Of a DNA stretch of 64,000 nucleotides, positions 18,452-28,448 are shown one piece after another. The stretch's first letter is position 1. Every line of letters begins with the position of its first letter. The position numbers and the translations under genes are program-made. The DNA is taken from assembly GCF_029542785.1 (NCBI RefSeq), contig NC_083371.1, forward strand, positions 62,001 to 126,000, in the 5' to 3' direction. This DNA comes from Malassezia japonica (Eukaryota; Basidiomycota; Malasseziomycetes; Malasseziales; Malasseziaceae). A model generated the notes under the pieces. That model saw nothing but the letters and a program-made list of their open reading frames with translations. It did no database searches and had not been told where the DNA came from.

Positions 18452-19392
18452 ATGCACGCACCACCGGTGCATGGCAACTTTCGGCGGTACTATGGTATGC
18501 GCAGCGCGCGCGCGGCGCAGGCCGCGTCCGTAGATCGTATGGATGAGCGGGTTGCGGCGCTGCTAAAGTGGTATAATTCGCAGAGGGGAGATGTGCGCGC
18601 GCCCGAGCGTGTTCTCGACGTAGGGTGCAATGCCGCCAAACCGCTCATTGAGCTGTGCCAGCACGCCGACCCGCCGCTGGAGCGCGCGGTGGGCGTCGAT
18701 ATTGACCCGGTGCTGGTCAGCGATGCAAAGGCGGCGGTGCGTGCGGCATGGTCGCAGATGCAGCCCGACGTGCCTGGAAGCCAAGAGGGCGCCGCCGACT
18801 ACTTTCCGGCGTGCTTCGCGACGCACCTGGGCCCCCTCGCCCTTCCTCCTGGGCCTGCGCGCGGATTTCCGAAATGCATCGCGCTCTACGAGGCAGACTG
18901 GGTCACACACGACTGTGCGCCGCTCGCACATGAGGATGCGCTCGGCTACGACCTGATTCTATGGTATGTTCCCCAGCTGACGCAGCTTCTCCCTCACCAA
19001 GTGGATCCACCTGAACCAAGGCGACGGGGGACTGGTCCGCTTCTTGCACCGCCTATGCGCGTGCCTGCGCCCTGGCGGCATCCTCGCCCTCGAAGTGCAG
19101 CCATGGCGCTCATACGACCAGGCACGCTCCGTGTCACGCGACCTTCGCCAGGCGTATGCGGCCCTGCGACTGTACCCCGATGACATGGAATATGTCCTGG
19201 GGGTCTTTGGACTGATACCCTTGGGACCCGTCGCGGTCGGGACTGGTTACGGTACGTGCCTTGGCTCACCCAGGTTTCCGGCGCCCGGTCCTCCTCTACC
19301 AGCAGCCAGCGCCGGCGCCGACGCTCCTGCCGCCTCCACATCCAGGGTCGCTCGGCTGGCCGTGGGCACCGCGCAACCCCAAGATTTCCTAA
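18452..19392 (+). CDS. Bin3/MePCE-type RNA 5'-monophosphate methyltransferase
   Basis: Three exons (18452-18963, 18986-19251, 19274-19392) with two 22-nt introns give 298 residues. The N-terminus has the family hallmark HGNFRRYYGMR. A SAM-binding motif follows (VLDVGCNAAKP ... AVGVDIDPVL). Across the first splice junction appears LCFSLTKWIHLNQGDGG, and then ILALEVQPWRSY, both diagnostic of the Bin3 domain. Relatives methylate the gamma-phosphate of 7SK or U6 snRNA; S. pombe Bmc1 acts with telomerase and U6 RNA. The RNA target here is unknown. The C-terminal 25 residues are Pro-rich. The agreement of both junctions with conserved motifs makes the exon model strong. Confidence 0.88.
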
Positions 19393-19926
19393 TTACGGAT
19401 TGGCGCAAAAAAAGACCTGCTAAAAAAAATATAGACGCCGGTGGTGCCGGCCCCGCACCCCTCCTGGGCCGACGCTAGTGTCGGGGCGACTCGTTGTAGA
19501 TACCCTGGTGGGCCGACGGCCCACCTCTCTCGCATACGTAGCAAACAGGCCGGCAAACCCATGCAATGACATATGAACAGTACCCTATTACGGGAACGCC
19601 GTAGCTCCCCACTGGCTCTTGCCAAGCGACGCACCCGACAGTGTCACAGGTCGATCCCAACGCAGAACCACCGCATCATGCGTTACATAGGAGCGCATAG
19701 GAACCCAAGAGTGCCCCCTGGCGCCGCATCACCCTGCGTATGTCATGCGCAGCCCTCCCGGCGCGCCGCCAGGTCGCGTGCGCCCCGCTCCGCTCGGGCG
19801 GCGTTGCCTCCTCCACAACCGTGCACGGCCTGCCGTACCAAAACGGCTGAAAGCCGGCTCGTGCATTCGCTATCACGTGCGTAAGGCCAGGCTTCCCCAA
19901 GGCCGGTGCCCCACTCTGCGACCACG
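19393..19926. other. 534-bp gap with three hairpins and oligo-A/T tracts
   Basis: No convincing coding frame is visible. Between 19437 and 19525 lie three perfect hairpins: GCCGG/CCGGC (19437-19451), CCGAC/GTCGG (19469-19484) and GGTGGGCC/GGCCCACC (19507-19525). On the plus strand they are preceded by runs of seven and eight A (about 19398-19431). Read on the minus strand, this is three hairpins followed by TATATTTTTTTT, which looks like the 3' end of a Pol III transcript. The right part contains CACGTG at 19874-19879, 48 bp before the alcohol oxidase start. No match to a known RNA family could be made by eye. Confidence 0.4.
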
Positions 19927-22182
19927 ATGGACCCGAAGCAGCTGGTTGTAGACACCTCCCGCGACTACGCGAGCGAGCTTTGGAACGACGGCCAGAAGCA
20001 GGCACTGCGTACGATCGGCGACACGATCATCGCACCGCTGACGCCGGAGGAGAATGCCAAGTTCTGTGCCGAGCTCCCGGACTCGCTCGACGACCTGCAG
20101 CGCCGGCGTGCCGAGCTCTATGCCACGACCAAGTTTTCCGACTACCCCGATATGGTGAACTGGGTCGCGATGCACGTCAAGATCGCGCTCACGCAGCAGA
20201 TGCAGTTCCGCATCAGTGCGCTGCTCTACGTGCTGAGCACGCGTGCCGGCTGTCTCCCCCTCTTTGGCCGTCTCGGCCCCGTGTGGGAGATTCCGCGCGA
20301 GGAGCGCGAAAAGGTGCTGATGTCCTGGCAGACGTCGCGCCTCAAGTTGCTGCGCCAGGGAGGTGTCGGCCTCAACGGCCTCATTAACATTGCCTTTTAC
20401 CGCGGCTGCGAGGCCGCCGAAGAGGCTATGGGATACCCCACGCTGGAAACGACGGACTGGAAGACCCCCCCGAGTTCCCAGCAAGAGGAGGTCGTCGAGG
20501 AGCACTACCCCTACCGCTTCCTCAACGAGAAGCTGCCCGCGACGCCGACCGACACCCCGCTTGAGCACGAGACCGACGTGCTGATCATCGGCTCGGGTGC
20601 CGGTGGTGGTGTGGTCGCGAGCTACCTCGCGCAGCGCGGCTTGCGCGTGATGGTGATCGACAAAGGCATGTACGTTCCCCTGAACGAGATGCAGCCGTCG
20701 GAGCGTTTCGGTATGGAGCAGATGCACGACCGCCTCGGCCTTGTGCCGACCGCCGACGGCTCGCTCTACATCTTGGCTGGTGCCGGCTTTGGTGGCGGTA
20801 CGACGATCAACTGGTCGGCGACGCTCAAGCCCCGCTACTTCCTCCGCAACGCGTGGGCGACCAAGTTTGGCGTGCCGTACTTTGCGACGAACCACTTCAC
20901 CGACGACCTCGAGGCGTGCATTGACCGCATGGGCGCAAGCGCCGACCATATCCAGCACAACCGTGCCAACTCGCTCCTGGCGCTCGGCGCGGCGCGCGGC
21001 GGCCAGCCGGTGAATGCCGTGCCGCAGAACACGGGCGGCCACACGCACTACTGCGGCAAGTGCTACCTGGGCTGTACGTGCGGCCACAAGATGGGCGGCG
21101 TGCAGACCTGGCTCAAGGACGCCGCGCAGAATGGCGCCGAGTTTTACACGCACTGCAATGTCGAGCGTATTTTGATGGACAACGGCCGCGCGACCGGCGC
21201 CTACGCCAAGGTCAACGGCCAGCGCGTGGTTATCAGTGCGAAGAAGGCGGTCGTGGTGAGTTCGGGTAGCATCCAGACCCCTGCGCTCCTCCTGCGCACG
21301 CCCGAGCTGCGTGCCAACAAGCAGATCGGCCAGCACCTGCACCTGCACCCCGTCGCGTTCGTGCACGGCTACTACGACTTCCCGGTCGAGCCGTGGGAGG
21401 GCGGTATGCTGACCACCGTCTCGAACGCTGCCGAGCTCGTCAACGCGCAGGGCTGGGGCGCCAAGGTCGAGGTCGTGGCGTCGCTTCCCTCGCTGTACAA
21501 TGCGCTCGCGCCGTTCAAGACGGCGCTCGAGCACAAGCGCCGTGCGATGCGCTACCGCCACTCGTTTACGCTCCTGGTCCTGGTCCGCGACCGCGACGGT
21601 GGCAAGGTCACGATCGACAACGAAGGCAACCCCGAGGTGCACTACGAGATCAGCTCCTTTGACCAAAAGTCGATGCTCGAGGGTGTCCTGCGTGCGACCG
21701 AGATCCACATGAATGCGGGTGCGCGCGAGATCGCCACGTCGCAGAACAAGCTGCGCTCGTTTGTAACGCCCGAGCCGGCGCCGGCGCCACCCACGACCTC
21801 GAACCTGATCCGCGGCTCGTATCCCTTTGACAAGATGCCGCCCCAGGGCGATATTACGCACCCCGACTTTATGCAGTGGCAGAGCGAGATCCGCAAGTTT
21901 GGCTTTGCGCCGCTCCAGGCGATGGTCGGCTCCGCGCACCAGATGAGCTCGTGCCGCATGGGCGCAGACCCCAAGACGAGCGCGCTGGACCCGCTCGGCC
22001 GCGTGCGCGGCGCGACGAACCTGTGGGTCGCCGACGGCTCGGCGCTCCCCGAGGCGTCCGGCGTGAACCCCATGCTGACCATCATGGCCACGTCGCGCGG
22101 CATTGCGCGCAACCTTGCACAGGAGCTCGGCGTGGAGCCCAAGTCGCCCCCGCCCCCGCTCCGCCTCCCGGCGCACTTGTAG
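19927..22182 (+). CDS. GMC-type long-chain fatty alcohol oxidase
   Basis: Intronless, 751 residues. The N-terminal ~210 residues are the helical region typical of FAO-type long-chain alcohol oxidases and absent from shorter GMC enzymes. An FAD-binding motif follows (DVLIIGSGAGGG, ~217-228). The body contains AGAGFGGGTTINWSATL, a Cys cluster (CGKCYLGCTCGHK), and the C-terminal GMC signature SSCRMG with VADGSALPEASGVNPMLT. It oxidises long-chain alcohols to aldehydes, making hydrogen peroxide, in peroxisomes or microsomes; no clear C-terminal SKL is seen (ends LRLPAHL). This would suit a skin- or plant-lipid lifestyle. I chose the ATG at 19927; seven codons upstream are open without ATG. Codon use is strongly biased, suggesting high expression. 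Confidence 0.85.
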   Translation: MDPKQLVVDTSRDYASELWNDGQKQALRTIGDTIIAPLTPEENAKFCAELPDSLDDLQRRRAELYATTKFSDYPDMVNWVAMHVKIALTQQMQFRISALLYVLSTRAGCLPLFGRLGPVWEIPREEREKVLMSWQTSRLKLLRQGGVGLNGLINIAFYRGCEAAEEAMGYPTLETTDWKTPPSSQQEEVVEEHYPYRFLNEKLPATPTDTPLEHETDVLIIGSGAGGGVVASYLAQRGLRVMVIDKGMYVPLNEMQPSERFGMEQMHDRLGLVPTADGSLYILAGAGFGGGTTINWSATLKPRYFLRNAWATKFGVPYFATNHFTDDLEACIDRMGASADHIQHNRANSLLALGAARGGQPVNAVPQNTGGHTHYCGKCYLGCTCGHKMGGVQTWLKDAAQNGAEFYTHCNVERILMDNGRATGAYAKVNGQRVVISAKKAVVVSSGSIQTPALLLRTPELRANKQIGQHLHLHPVAFVHGYYDFPVEPWEGGMLTTVSNAAELVNAQGWGAKVEVVASLPSLYNALAPFKTALEHKRRAMRYRHSFTLLVLVRDRDGGKVTIDNEGNPEVHYEISSFDQKSMLEGVLRATEIHMNAGAREIATSQNKLRSFVTPEPAPAPPTTSNLIRGSYPFDKMPPQGDITHPDFMQWQSEIRKFGFAPLQAMVGSAHQMSSCRMGADPKTSALDPLGRVRGATNLWVADGSALPEASGVNPMLTIMATSRGIARNLAQELGVEPKSPPPPLRLPAHL

Positions 22183-22233
22183 CTCCACATAGATCAACGC
22201 ACCTCTCCACAATCAGAAGACGCTTATCTAACG

Positions 22234-24619
22234 ATGCCGTCGGGCACCTGGCTGGGGCGGATCCGAGATAAGCTGGTCGAGGATGCGGACCTGCGCCTGG
22301 ACGGCGAGTATGGTTCGGATCTGATAGACGGCGTCAAGGTGCTTCAGAGTATCTTGGCGATGCGCGCAGAAAGCCGCATCAGCGACGAGAAAACGCGGCA
22401 GGCGGTCCAGATTATCGCCTCGGACACGATCGACTTTGCGGGGGCGCACGCTGCGCAAGAAGCACTGCTGCACGGCGCGGTGAAGTGGGTGAAGGATGCG
22501 CCGCCAGAGGCGCTGAGTGCACTGTCGTGCGCCGTATACCTTGTTCCGAGCACGCTCAACCGCCGTGGCGACGCACTGGCCCCAGGCGCGGTGCCGTCGG
22601 CTGTGTGGCTGATTCTGCGTCGCATCCGCATCGCCGAGGAGGAAAAGGACCTTGTGATGGCACTCGAGTGCCTTGCGCAGCTCGCCCAGGTACGCTTCGC
22701 TACTGACGCAGCGCAATGCCAAGGACCTCGCTGCGTACTGGCCAGACCTCCTCTCGCCCCAGAATCCGGTGCTCTGCACGCTGCTCGGCGCCACCGGCGA
22801 GGTACAGACCGCCGCATGCCGCGCGCTCCAGGTGATCCTCGAATACGGCCAGGGATTCTGGGCCATGGCGCGCGAGCCGGCCCAGAAAAGCGCCTTCCTC
22901 ACCCACTCGGAGCGCCTCGCGGCGATGCTCGACCATGTGCGGCGCACACTCGCGAGCATGCTTAGCGAGGAGCGCACGCTCGAGCCTCTGCTCGACCTGG
23001 TGCGCACGCTTGTTCTCACGACCGAACACGTGTCTTTGGCCACGTCCCATGCCGCGATCCTCTGGGGGCCGGTCGTACAGTGCAGTGAGAGCAAGTCGCC
23101 CGAGGTCGCGCTGCGCGCGTACGCGGCCGTGGCCGTGCTGCATCCGGACGACGACATCCACCCTTCATTTTCAGAGCTTGCGCCGAGTGCCGTCGAGGCG
23201 CTCATTGCGCTCCTCTCGCGCAACGACCGCACCACTGCGCTGTACGGGCCCCGGGCCTGGTCGCTCCTCGCCGTGTTCCTTGCGCGTACCGACATGCCGG
23301 TGCCGATCGAGATCCCGTCGCTCGTCTCGCGCGACGTCTCTGCGCCGGACGACACGGTGCGACGCGGCGCGATCGAGATGCTAGCGGGCCTCGCGCGCCT
23401 CGGGCAGCGCACGGCCAGCATGCCGACGATGCGGCAGATGCTCCCGAAACTCGTCGCGAACGCCGCGCGCGACACGTCCGTCGAGGTGCGCATGGCGGTC
23501 TGCGCGCTGTGGGCCGACTTTGACCTGTGCCTCGCGCCGTCGACGCCGCTGCACCTCGCCCACTTGCACGTTCTGACGCGCGACAATGCCGCCGAGGTGC
23601 GCGCCGCGGCCGTGCGTGCTGTCGGCGTGCGCATCGAGCACATCGTCGCGCACGGCAGCGACGACGACGTCGAGTCCCTTCTCCTCTGCTTTACCTATGA
23701 AACCATGACACGTCTGCTGCACGCACGCAAACCACACGGACTCATGCACGACCAGGACCTCAACGTACGTGTGTGTGCGGCGTGGACAATGGCAAACTAC
23801 GCAGCGCTCCTCGCGCGCGCCCCGCCGCGCTCCTCGCAGGGCCGCGCGCTGCTCACCGCTGCGACCGCGCTGCCGCGCGACGAAAAAGAGGCCGTGCACG
23901 CAGTGCGTGCGCTCGGCACGCTCCTGGCGGTCGGTGCGCGGAATGCGTGGTTCGAGTGCGAGCACGGCTCGCGGCGTGGCTCAGTATCGTCCGTGTCGTC
24001 GTCGCCGACGCCCGACTCGACGCTCGCGCCGGCCACACCACTCAGTCCGCCGCAGAGCCCCGAAGTCAAGGCGCAGAGCGACGGCCTTGCGCCGCCGCCG
24101 GTCGACGTTCCTTTGTCGACCCTGTATACCCGCGGCATCGATGCCGCCTGCCAGGCGCTTGCGGGCCGCTCGCCCAAGCTGCGCTGGAACGCCGCGTCGT
24201 CGCTCATGAAGGCGCTTGACGCGGCGTGCGCCGCGTCGCTCGACGGCGTCGATCACTCGGTCGAGGTCGGCGTCGCGGCGCTTGCGCGTGCGCTCAACGA
24301 CCGCACGTTCAAGGTACAGCGCATCGCCGCGCAGGCACTGGTCGACCTGCTCCAGGCGCCCCACGCCCCTGTCCTCTCGGAGCGCAGCGCGGCGACACTC
24401 GAGGAGCATACCCAGAAAGCGCGGCGCAACCTCGATGCGCGCGTGCGCAGAGCGTCCTTTGCCGAGGCACAGATGCATACACGTGCGTGCCGCACGGCGC
24501 TGGATGCGCTCGACGCGCTGCTCCACGGCGACGCGCCGCAGCTGCGTGTCGAGTCGGTGGACGACATGCCCGGCGTCGCCGGTGTAGAGGACGTGCTGGC
24601 GGATATGTCTTTAGGGTAG
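22234..24619 (+). CDS. HEAT-repeat protein, HEATR6/DUF4042-like
   Basis: Two exons, 22234-22689 and 22712-24619 (22-nt intron), give 787 residues. The protein is built of HEAT repeats. The central part (DLNVRVCAAWTMANYAALL; VRAAAVRAVGVRI) has the arrangement of HEATR6, whose N-terminal domain is DUF4042. A Ser/Pro linker at ~590-620 (SVSSSPTPDSTLAPATPLSPPQ) splits two helical halves. Function is unknown in fungi. The stop TAG directly abuts the stop of the convergent PMT4 gene. Confidence 0.6.
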
Positions 24620-26939
24620 CTATTTAGCAAACTGCAGCTGCCAATCCGCGCCAAACTTGCGTGCGGCTACCTGTTCCGGCGTCAAGCCGCGGTGGCCGTA
24701 GGTAAAGGGCGCAATGTACACAAATAGTGCGGCAGCGACCGCCGACATGAGAGCGGCAATCAGCGCCGGCGCCCACTTGTCGTTGCGGCGCAGCGTGGGC
24801 CGCAGGCGGTCAGGCGTGAGCGCAGGACCGGCGCGGCTCAGAGGGTAATTGATCGAGTAGGACGTAAAGAAGTCGAGCATCCCTCCGAGCACCATCACCG
24901 CGAGGATGTGCGCGGGGAGGTAGTGGTGCAAAAAGAGCTGGCGGCCCATCAGAAAGAAGGGCAGATAGTGGCACGCCCATGCAAATGCAAAGAAGCCCGT
25001 CGTGCGCAGGTAGCGCTCGCGCACCGCGTGGGGAATTTGGTAGATGCCGCGGCGGCGCAGCACGAGGTCCATGAGGAACACGGCGAGGAACATGCTGATG
25101 CCAATAATGCCACCCCACCAGCTGAACGGATTGCCGATGAAAAAGATTTGGCGCTTCTCCTTGTCCGTCGACCAGTACGACACGCCTTGCACGAGAAAAG
25201 GCCAGGAGATGGGGCGTGACGAGTAGGGGTGCGTCTGCGTGAGCTTGGCGTTCTGCTCGAGCATCGTGCTCTGCAGCTCGGCAAACTTCTGGAAGAAGGG
25301 CAGCGTCTGCAGCGGGCGCGGCGGCTGCGGGCGCGAACGCAGGTTGAACATGGGCGACTTTGGGTCGTGCTTCACGTCGTCCACGACCCACACGGCCGTC
25401 CTGTCGAGCGCGTTCTTGTTGCCGTTCACTTCGAGCTGCCGGAAGCCCCACTCGGGCAGCTCGCCGGAGGGATAGGTCCACACTGCGACGCGCGTCGGAA
25501 CGTGGATCAGGCGCGTCCACGAGCGGCGGCTATGCCACGTCGTCTCGCCTTCGATGCCGCCGTCAATGTGCAGCTCAAACACGGTATTGTCCTTCGCCTC
25601 TTGGTCCGCGTCGAGCTCGGCGGCAGGGAACGTCGTGATCTCCTCGTTCGTCGGCATGAGCGGCGCCGCGACGTCATGCGCGAGCAGGTACGAGTTTGAG
25701 TTGACGTGTAAGAGGCGGATGTGCTGCTTGTGGCGCAAGAGGCGGCGCGTGATGTTAAAGAACCCGTCGTCGTCGTCCACCTGGCCCACCGGCATGATCT
25801 GCCAAAAGTTGTTGCTATCTTCGTGGGGATAGCCGGTGACCTGCTGCCCGTCGCTCGAGATGCGCCCGTCGTCGTACTTGTGGGGATAACGCTCGGGGTG
25901 CGAGTGCAAAAAGGCATTCGTGCCGCGGTGCTTGAGCGAGATCGAGTCAAAGGCGTGCAGCTCGATGGAATGCTCCAGCAGCTCGTTGCCTCGCAGCGTC
26001 TGCTGGAATTCCGCCGACATGAACGTGTCGCCCGGGCCGGTCTTGGTCAGGATCGCAAAGTGCACCCAGAACCACCCGAGGTACACAAAGATGGGGACCA
26101 TGATGAGAAAGAGCGCACGCGCGCAAAAGTGCTTGGCAAACTTGCGGATCGGCACGCCGCGGCGGATGTCCAGCAGGTTCCACAGATCCCAAATCACCGC
26201 GCCGCCCACCGTCAGGAAACCAAATACGCCGACCAGCTTGCACGAGACCGTCAGCGCGAGGCACACGCCCGTCGCACACAGCCACGCCCACCACGCAAAC
26301 GAAAACTCCTGGTAGCGCATGCGGTAGAAGCGGATGTAGCAGTAGATGCTGCAGAGCATAAAGAGCACGAGCGGCGCGTCGAGCAGGATGAGACGCGTCT
26401 GCGCGACGTGCGCATTGTCGAGCATCACAAGCAACGCACAGAGCACGCCGGTCGACAGCGGCGCGCCGACCTCGCGCATCATTTCGTACACCAGAGGGAT
26501 CTGAAGCGCGCCAATCACAGCGGTAAACGCACGCATCTCGCGGAAGGGCACCGACGTGCCGGCGTACGCATCGCCGATCGAGTCAAACTCAAAGCTGCCG
26601 TCAAAGCCGGCGAGCCACGCGCCGAGAGCGACAATCAGCTTGGCCAGGGGGGGGTGCACGTCGAAAAAGTACTGTGTGAGAGGGGGTACGTACGCGACGC
26701 GTCACATAGTACGCGGCAAACTTGCCAAAGTGCACCTCGTCAAACACGACCTCGGCCGGACTCGCGAGCTGGAAGACACGCACAAGCAGCGCGGCGACAA
26801 ACAGGAGCGGCGCCACAAGCCAGCTGCGCCGCAGACTTGCGGGCGGCTTCGCGGGCTTCGGTGGCTCCGTATATGGCACATTCAGCGACATACTCGCCTG
26901 CTGGGCGGTATGCCGCCGGCGCAGCGTGCTGCTCTCCAT
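24620..26939 (-). CDS. PMT4: protein O-mannosyltransferase, PMT4 class
   Basis: Two exons (26694-26939, then 24620-26671; 22-nt intron) give 765 residues. After a cytosolic tail and a first membrane helix comes the catalytic loop FDEVHFGKFAAYY with the essential Asp-Glu pair (~67-68). Splicing continues this as YFFDVHPPLAKL, the other invariant PMT loop. Multiple membrane helices, a lumenal MIR region (~285-480) and a C-terminal membrane block follow. DVHPPLAKL and the overall length point to PMT4, which works as a homodimer on Ser/Thr-rich, membrane-anchored proteins in the ER. A nearby candidate client is the Ser-rich Kelch surface protein at 28449-31799. An alternative start is the methionine at 26891. 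Confidence 0.9.
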
Positions 26940-26978
26940 GACGTTCGGAATGAGCCACGTGGCGGACCGTGCGCAACG

Positions 26979-28089
26979 ATGGAGCTCGCCAGCGCGGACG
27001 GGCGCGTGGTGGTCCAAGTGCTGCCGTACGGGCTGACTGTGCACGCGATTCGCGTGCACCACGACGGGGACTGGCACGATGTGCTTGCAGGTCCTGAGGA
27101 TCCCGCTGACCATGCCAGGTACGGGCGCCGGTTCTTTGGACAGGTCGTCGGCAGGTACGCCAACCGCCTGCCGGCGGGCACGAGTGAAGCGGGCGGCGTC
27201 CGTGTCGACCTGGCCGAGTGGGGTATGTAGCGCTTCTTATGCAGGTGGCGAGGGCGTCAGCCACCACGGTGGTCCGCCCGCTGTGGCTCGTGACGGGATC
27301 GAGCAGACGGGGCCGCTGGATACGGTTACGTGGACCGTGCTCGAGCATGCGCAGCTCTTTGGCGACGAGGCCCACGATGCGTGTGCGACGTTTGGCATCG
27401 AGTCGCCCGCGGGCGATCAGGGCTACCCCGGCCGCCTGCGCATCGAGGCACGCATTGCGGTCGACGGCGGCGACGTGCCGAGCGTGCGTGTCGCATACCG
27501 AGCCAAGCTCATGGACGCGTGCGCGGCGACACCGCTGAACCTCACGCAGCACTGGGGCTTTAATTTGGACGCGTCGAGCGCAGCATCCAAAGGAGCAGGC
27601 GTTGGCGCGCACGTACTCCAAATGCAGACGCCGCTGCGCCGCCTCGTGCTCGATGCGCGCGGCGTGCCGACCGGCGAGCTGCGTGCGGTCGAGGCGGAGC
27701 ATGACTGGACGCGAGGCAAGCGCATTGCAGACGCCATGCCTGACGGGGGATACGACGACTTTTATGTGTGGGGCCGACCTGGCAGTGGACCGGTCGTGCG
27801 CCTCGCTGCGCCGTCGGGTATTGCGCTCGACTTTTCTACGAACCAGGCAGGTGTGCAGCTGTATACGGCCAACAGTGTATCTGATCCTGCGCCGGTACGC
27901 AAGGCCGTGCACGGCGGATTGTACGATGGCGTACGCTGTGCGGCCTTCCTCGAGTTTAGCGCGCCGCATGCGACGTTCCTGCGCCCCCCGCTGCATGGTG
28001 CCGCCGCAGGCGATACAATACTACATGCTGGTGAGGTGTACGAGCACTGGGTCAATATTGCGATCCAGCTGAATGAAAAAGGAGCATAG
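26979..28089 (+). CDS. aldose 1-epimerase (galactose mutarotase)
   Basis: Two exons (26979-27222, 27245-28089; 22-nt intron) give 362 residues. Seen motifs are FFGQVVGRYANRLPAGT near the N-terminus, then SHHGGP just after the splice junction, corresponding to the family's catalytic LHGG region. NLTQHWGFNLD and DDFYVWG follow, and the C-terminus has FSTNQAGVQLYTANS with the catalytic glutamate region FLEFSAPH. It interconverts alpha and beta anomers of galactose or glucose in the cytosol. The first base of the glycine codon before SHHGG lies in exon 1, so the junction is well fixed. Its ATG is 39 bp from the divergent PMT4 start. Confidence 0.88.
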
Positions 28090-28448
28090 TGCCATAGAGA
28101 AGCATGCGCCGAGTGCGATTTGACATAAATAGCCCAATATGTGCACGGGCCAATGATTCCGTCCGAAAGGGCGGATCGAGCGAAAGGCAGCTCTTTGCTG
28201 GTTCGAGGCACGAGTCTCTTGACTATACAACTACAAGTTTCGTGACGCGAGTCGCTGCCATTGGCGCGACGTTCCTTTTTCTAGACTTGATTGATTCGGC
28301 ATGGTCTAGTGTTCCATTTTTGGTACGAGAAAATGAGGGAAAGGTGCTATGTCTCTATGCGCGACCGCAAGATGCCACTGCACGCCAAGGGCGCTACTAG
28401 ATTCCGAATCTACGAGCCTGCAAACCCCGGTCAACAAGCGAACTGCGG
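28090..28448. other. 359-bp gap between two converging genes
   Basis: It separates the epimerase stop from the stop of the Kelch gene. It is less GC-rich than the surroundings, has no usable frame, and includes TTTTTCTAGA, several T-runs and a B-box-like GGTTCGAGGC near 28200 that does not sit in a foldable tRNA. I see nothing I can assign. In this compact sequence, a convergent gap of this size is an exception. Confidence 0.4.

Noticed and set aside
19873..22212. 779-codon open frame antisense to the alcohol oxidase
   Set aside because: The plus strand carries all GMC motifs and strong codon bias; the antisense frame is a shadow.
28190..28260. B-box-like GGTTCGAGGC suggesting a tRNA
   Set aside because: The flanking bases do not form a T stem, and no acceptor or anticodon arm can be drawn.
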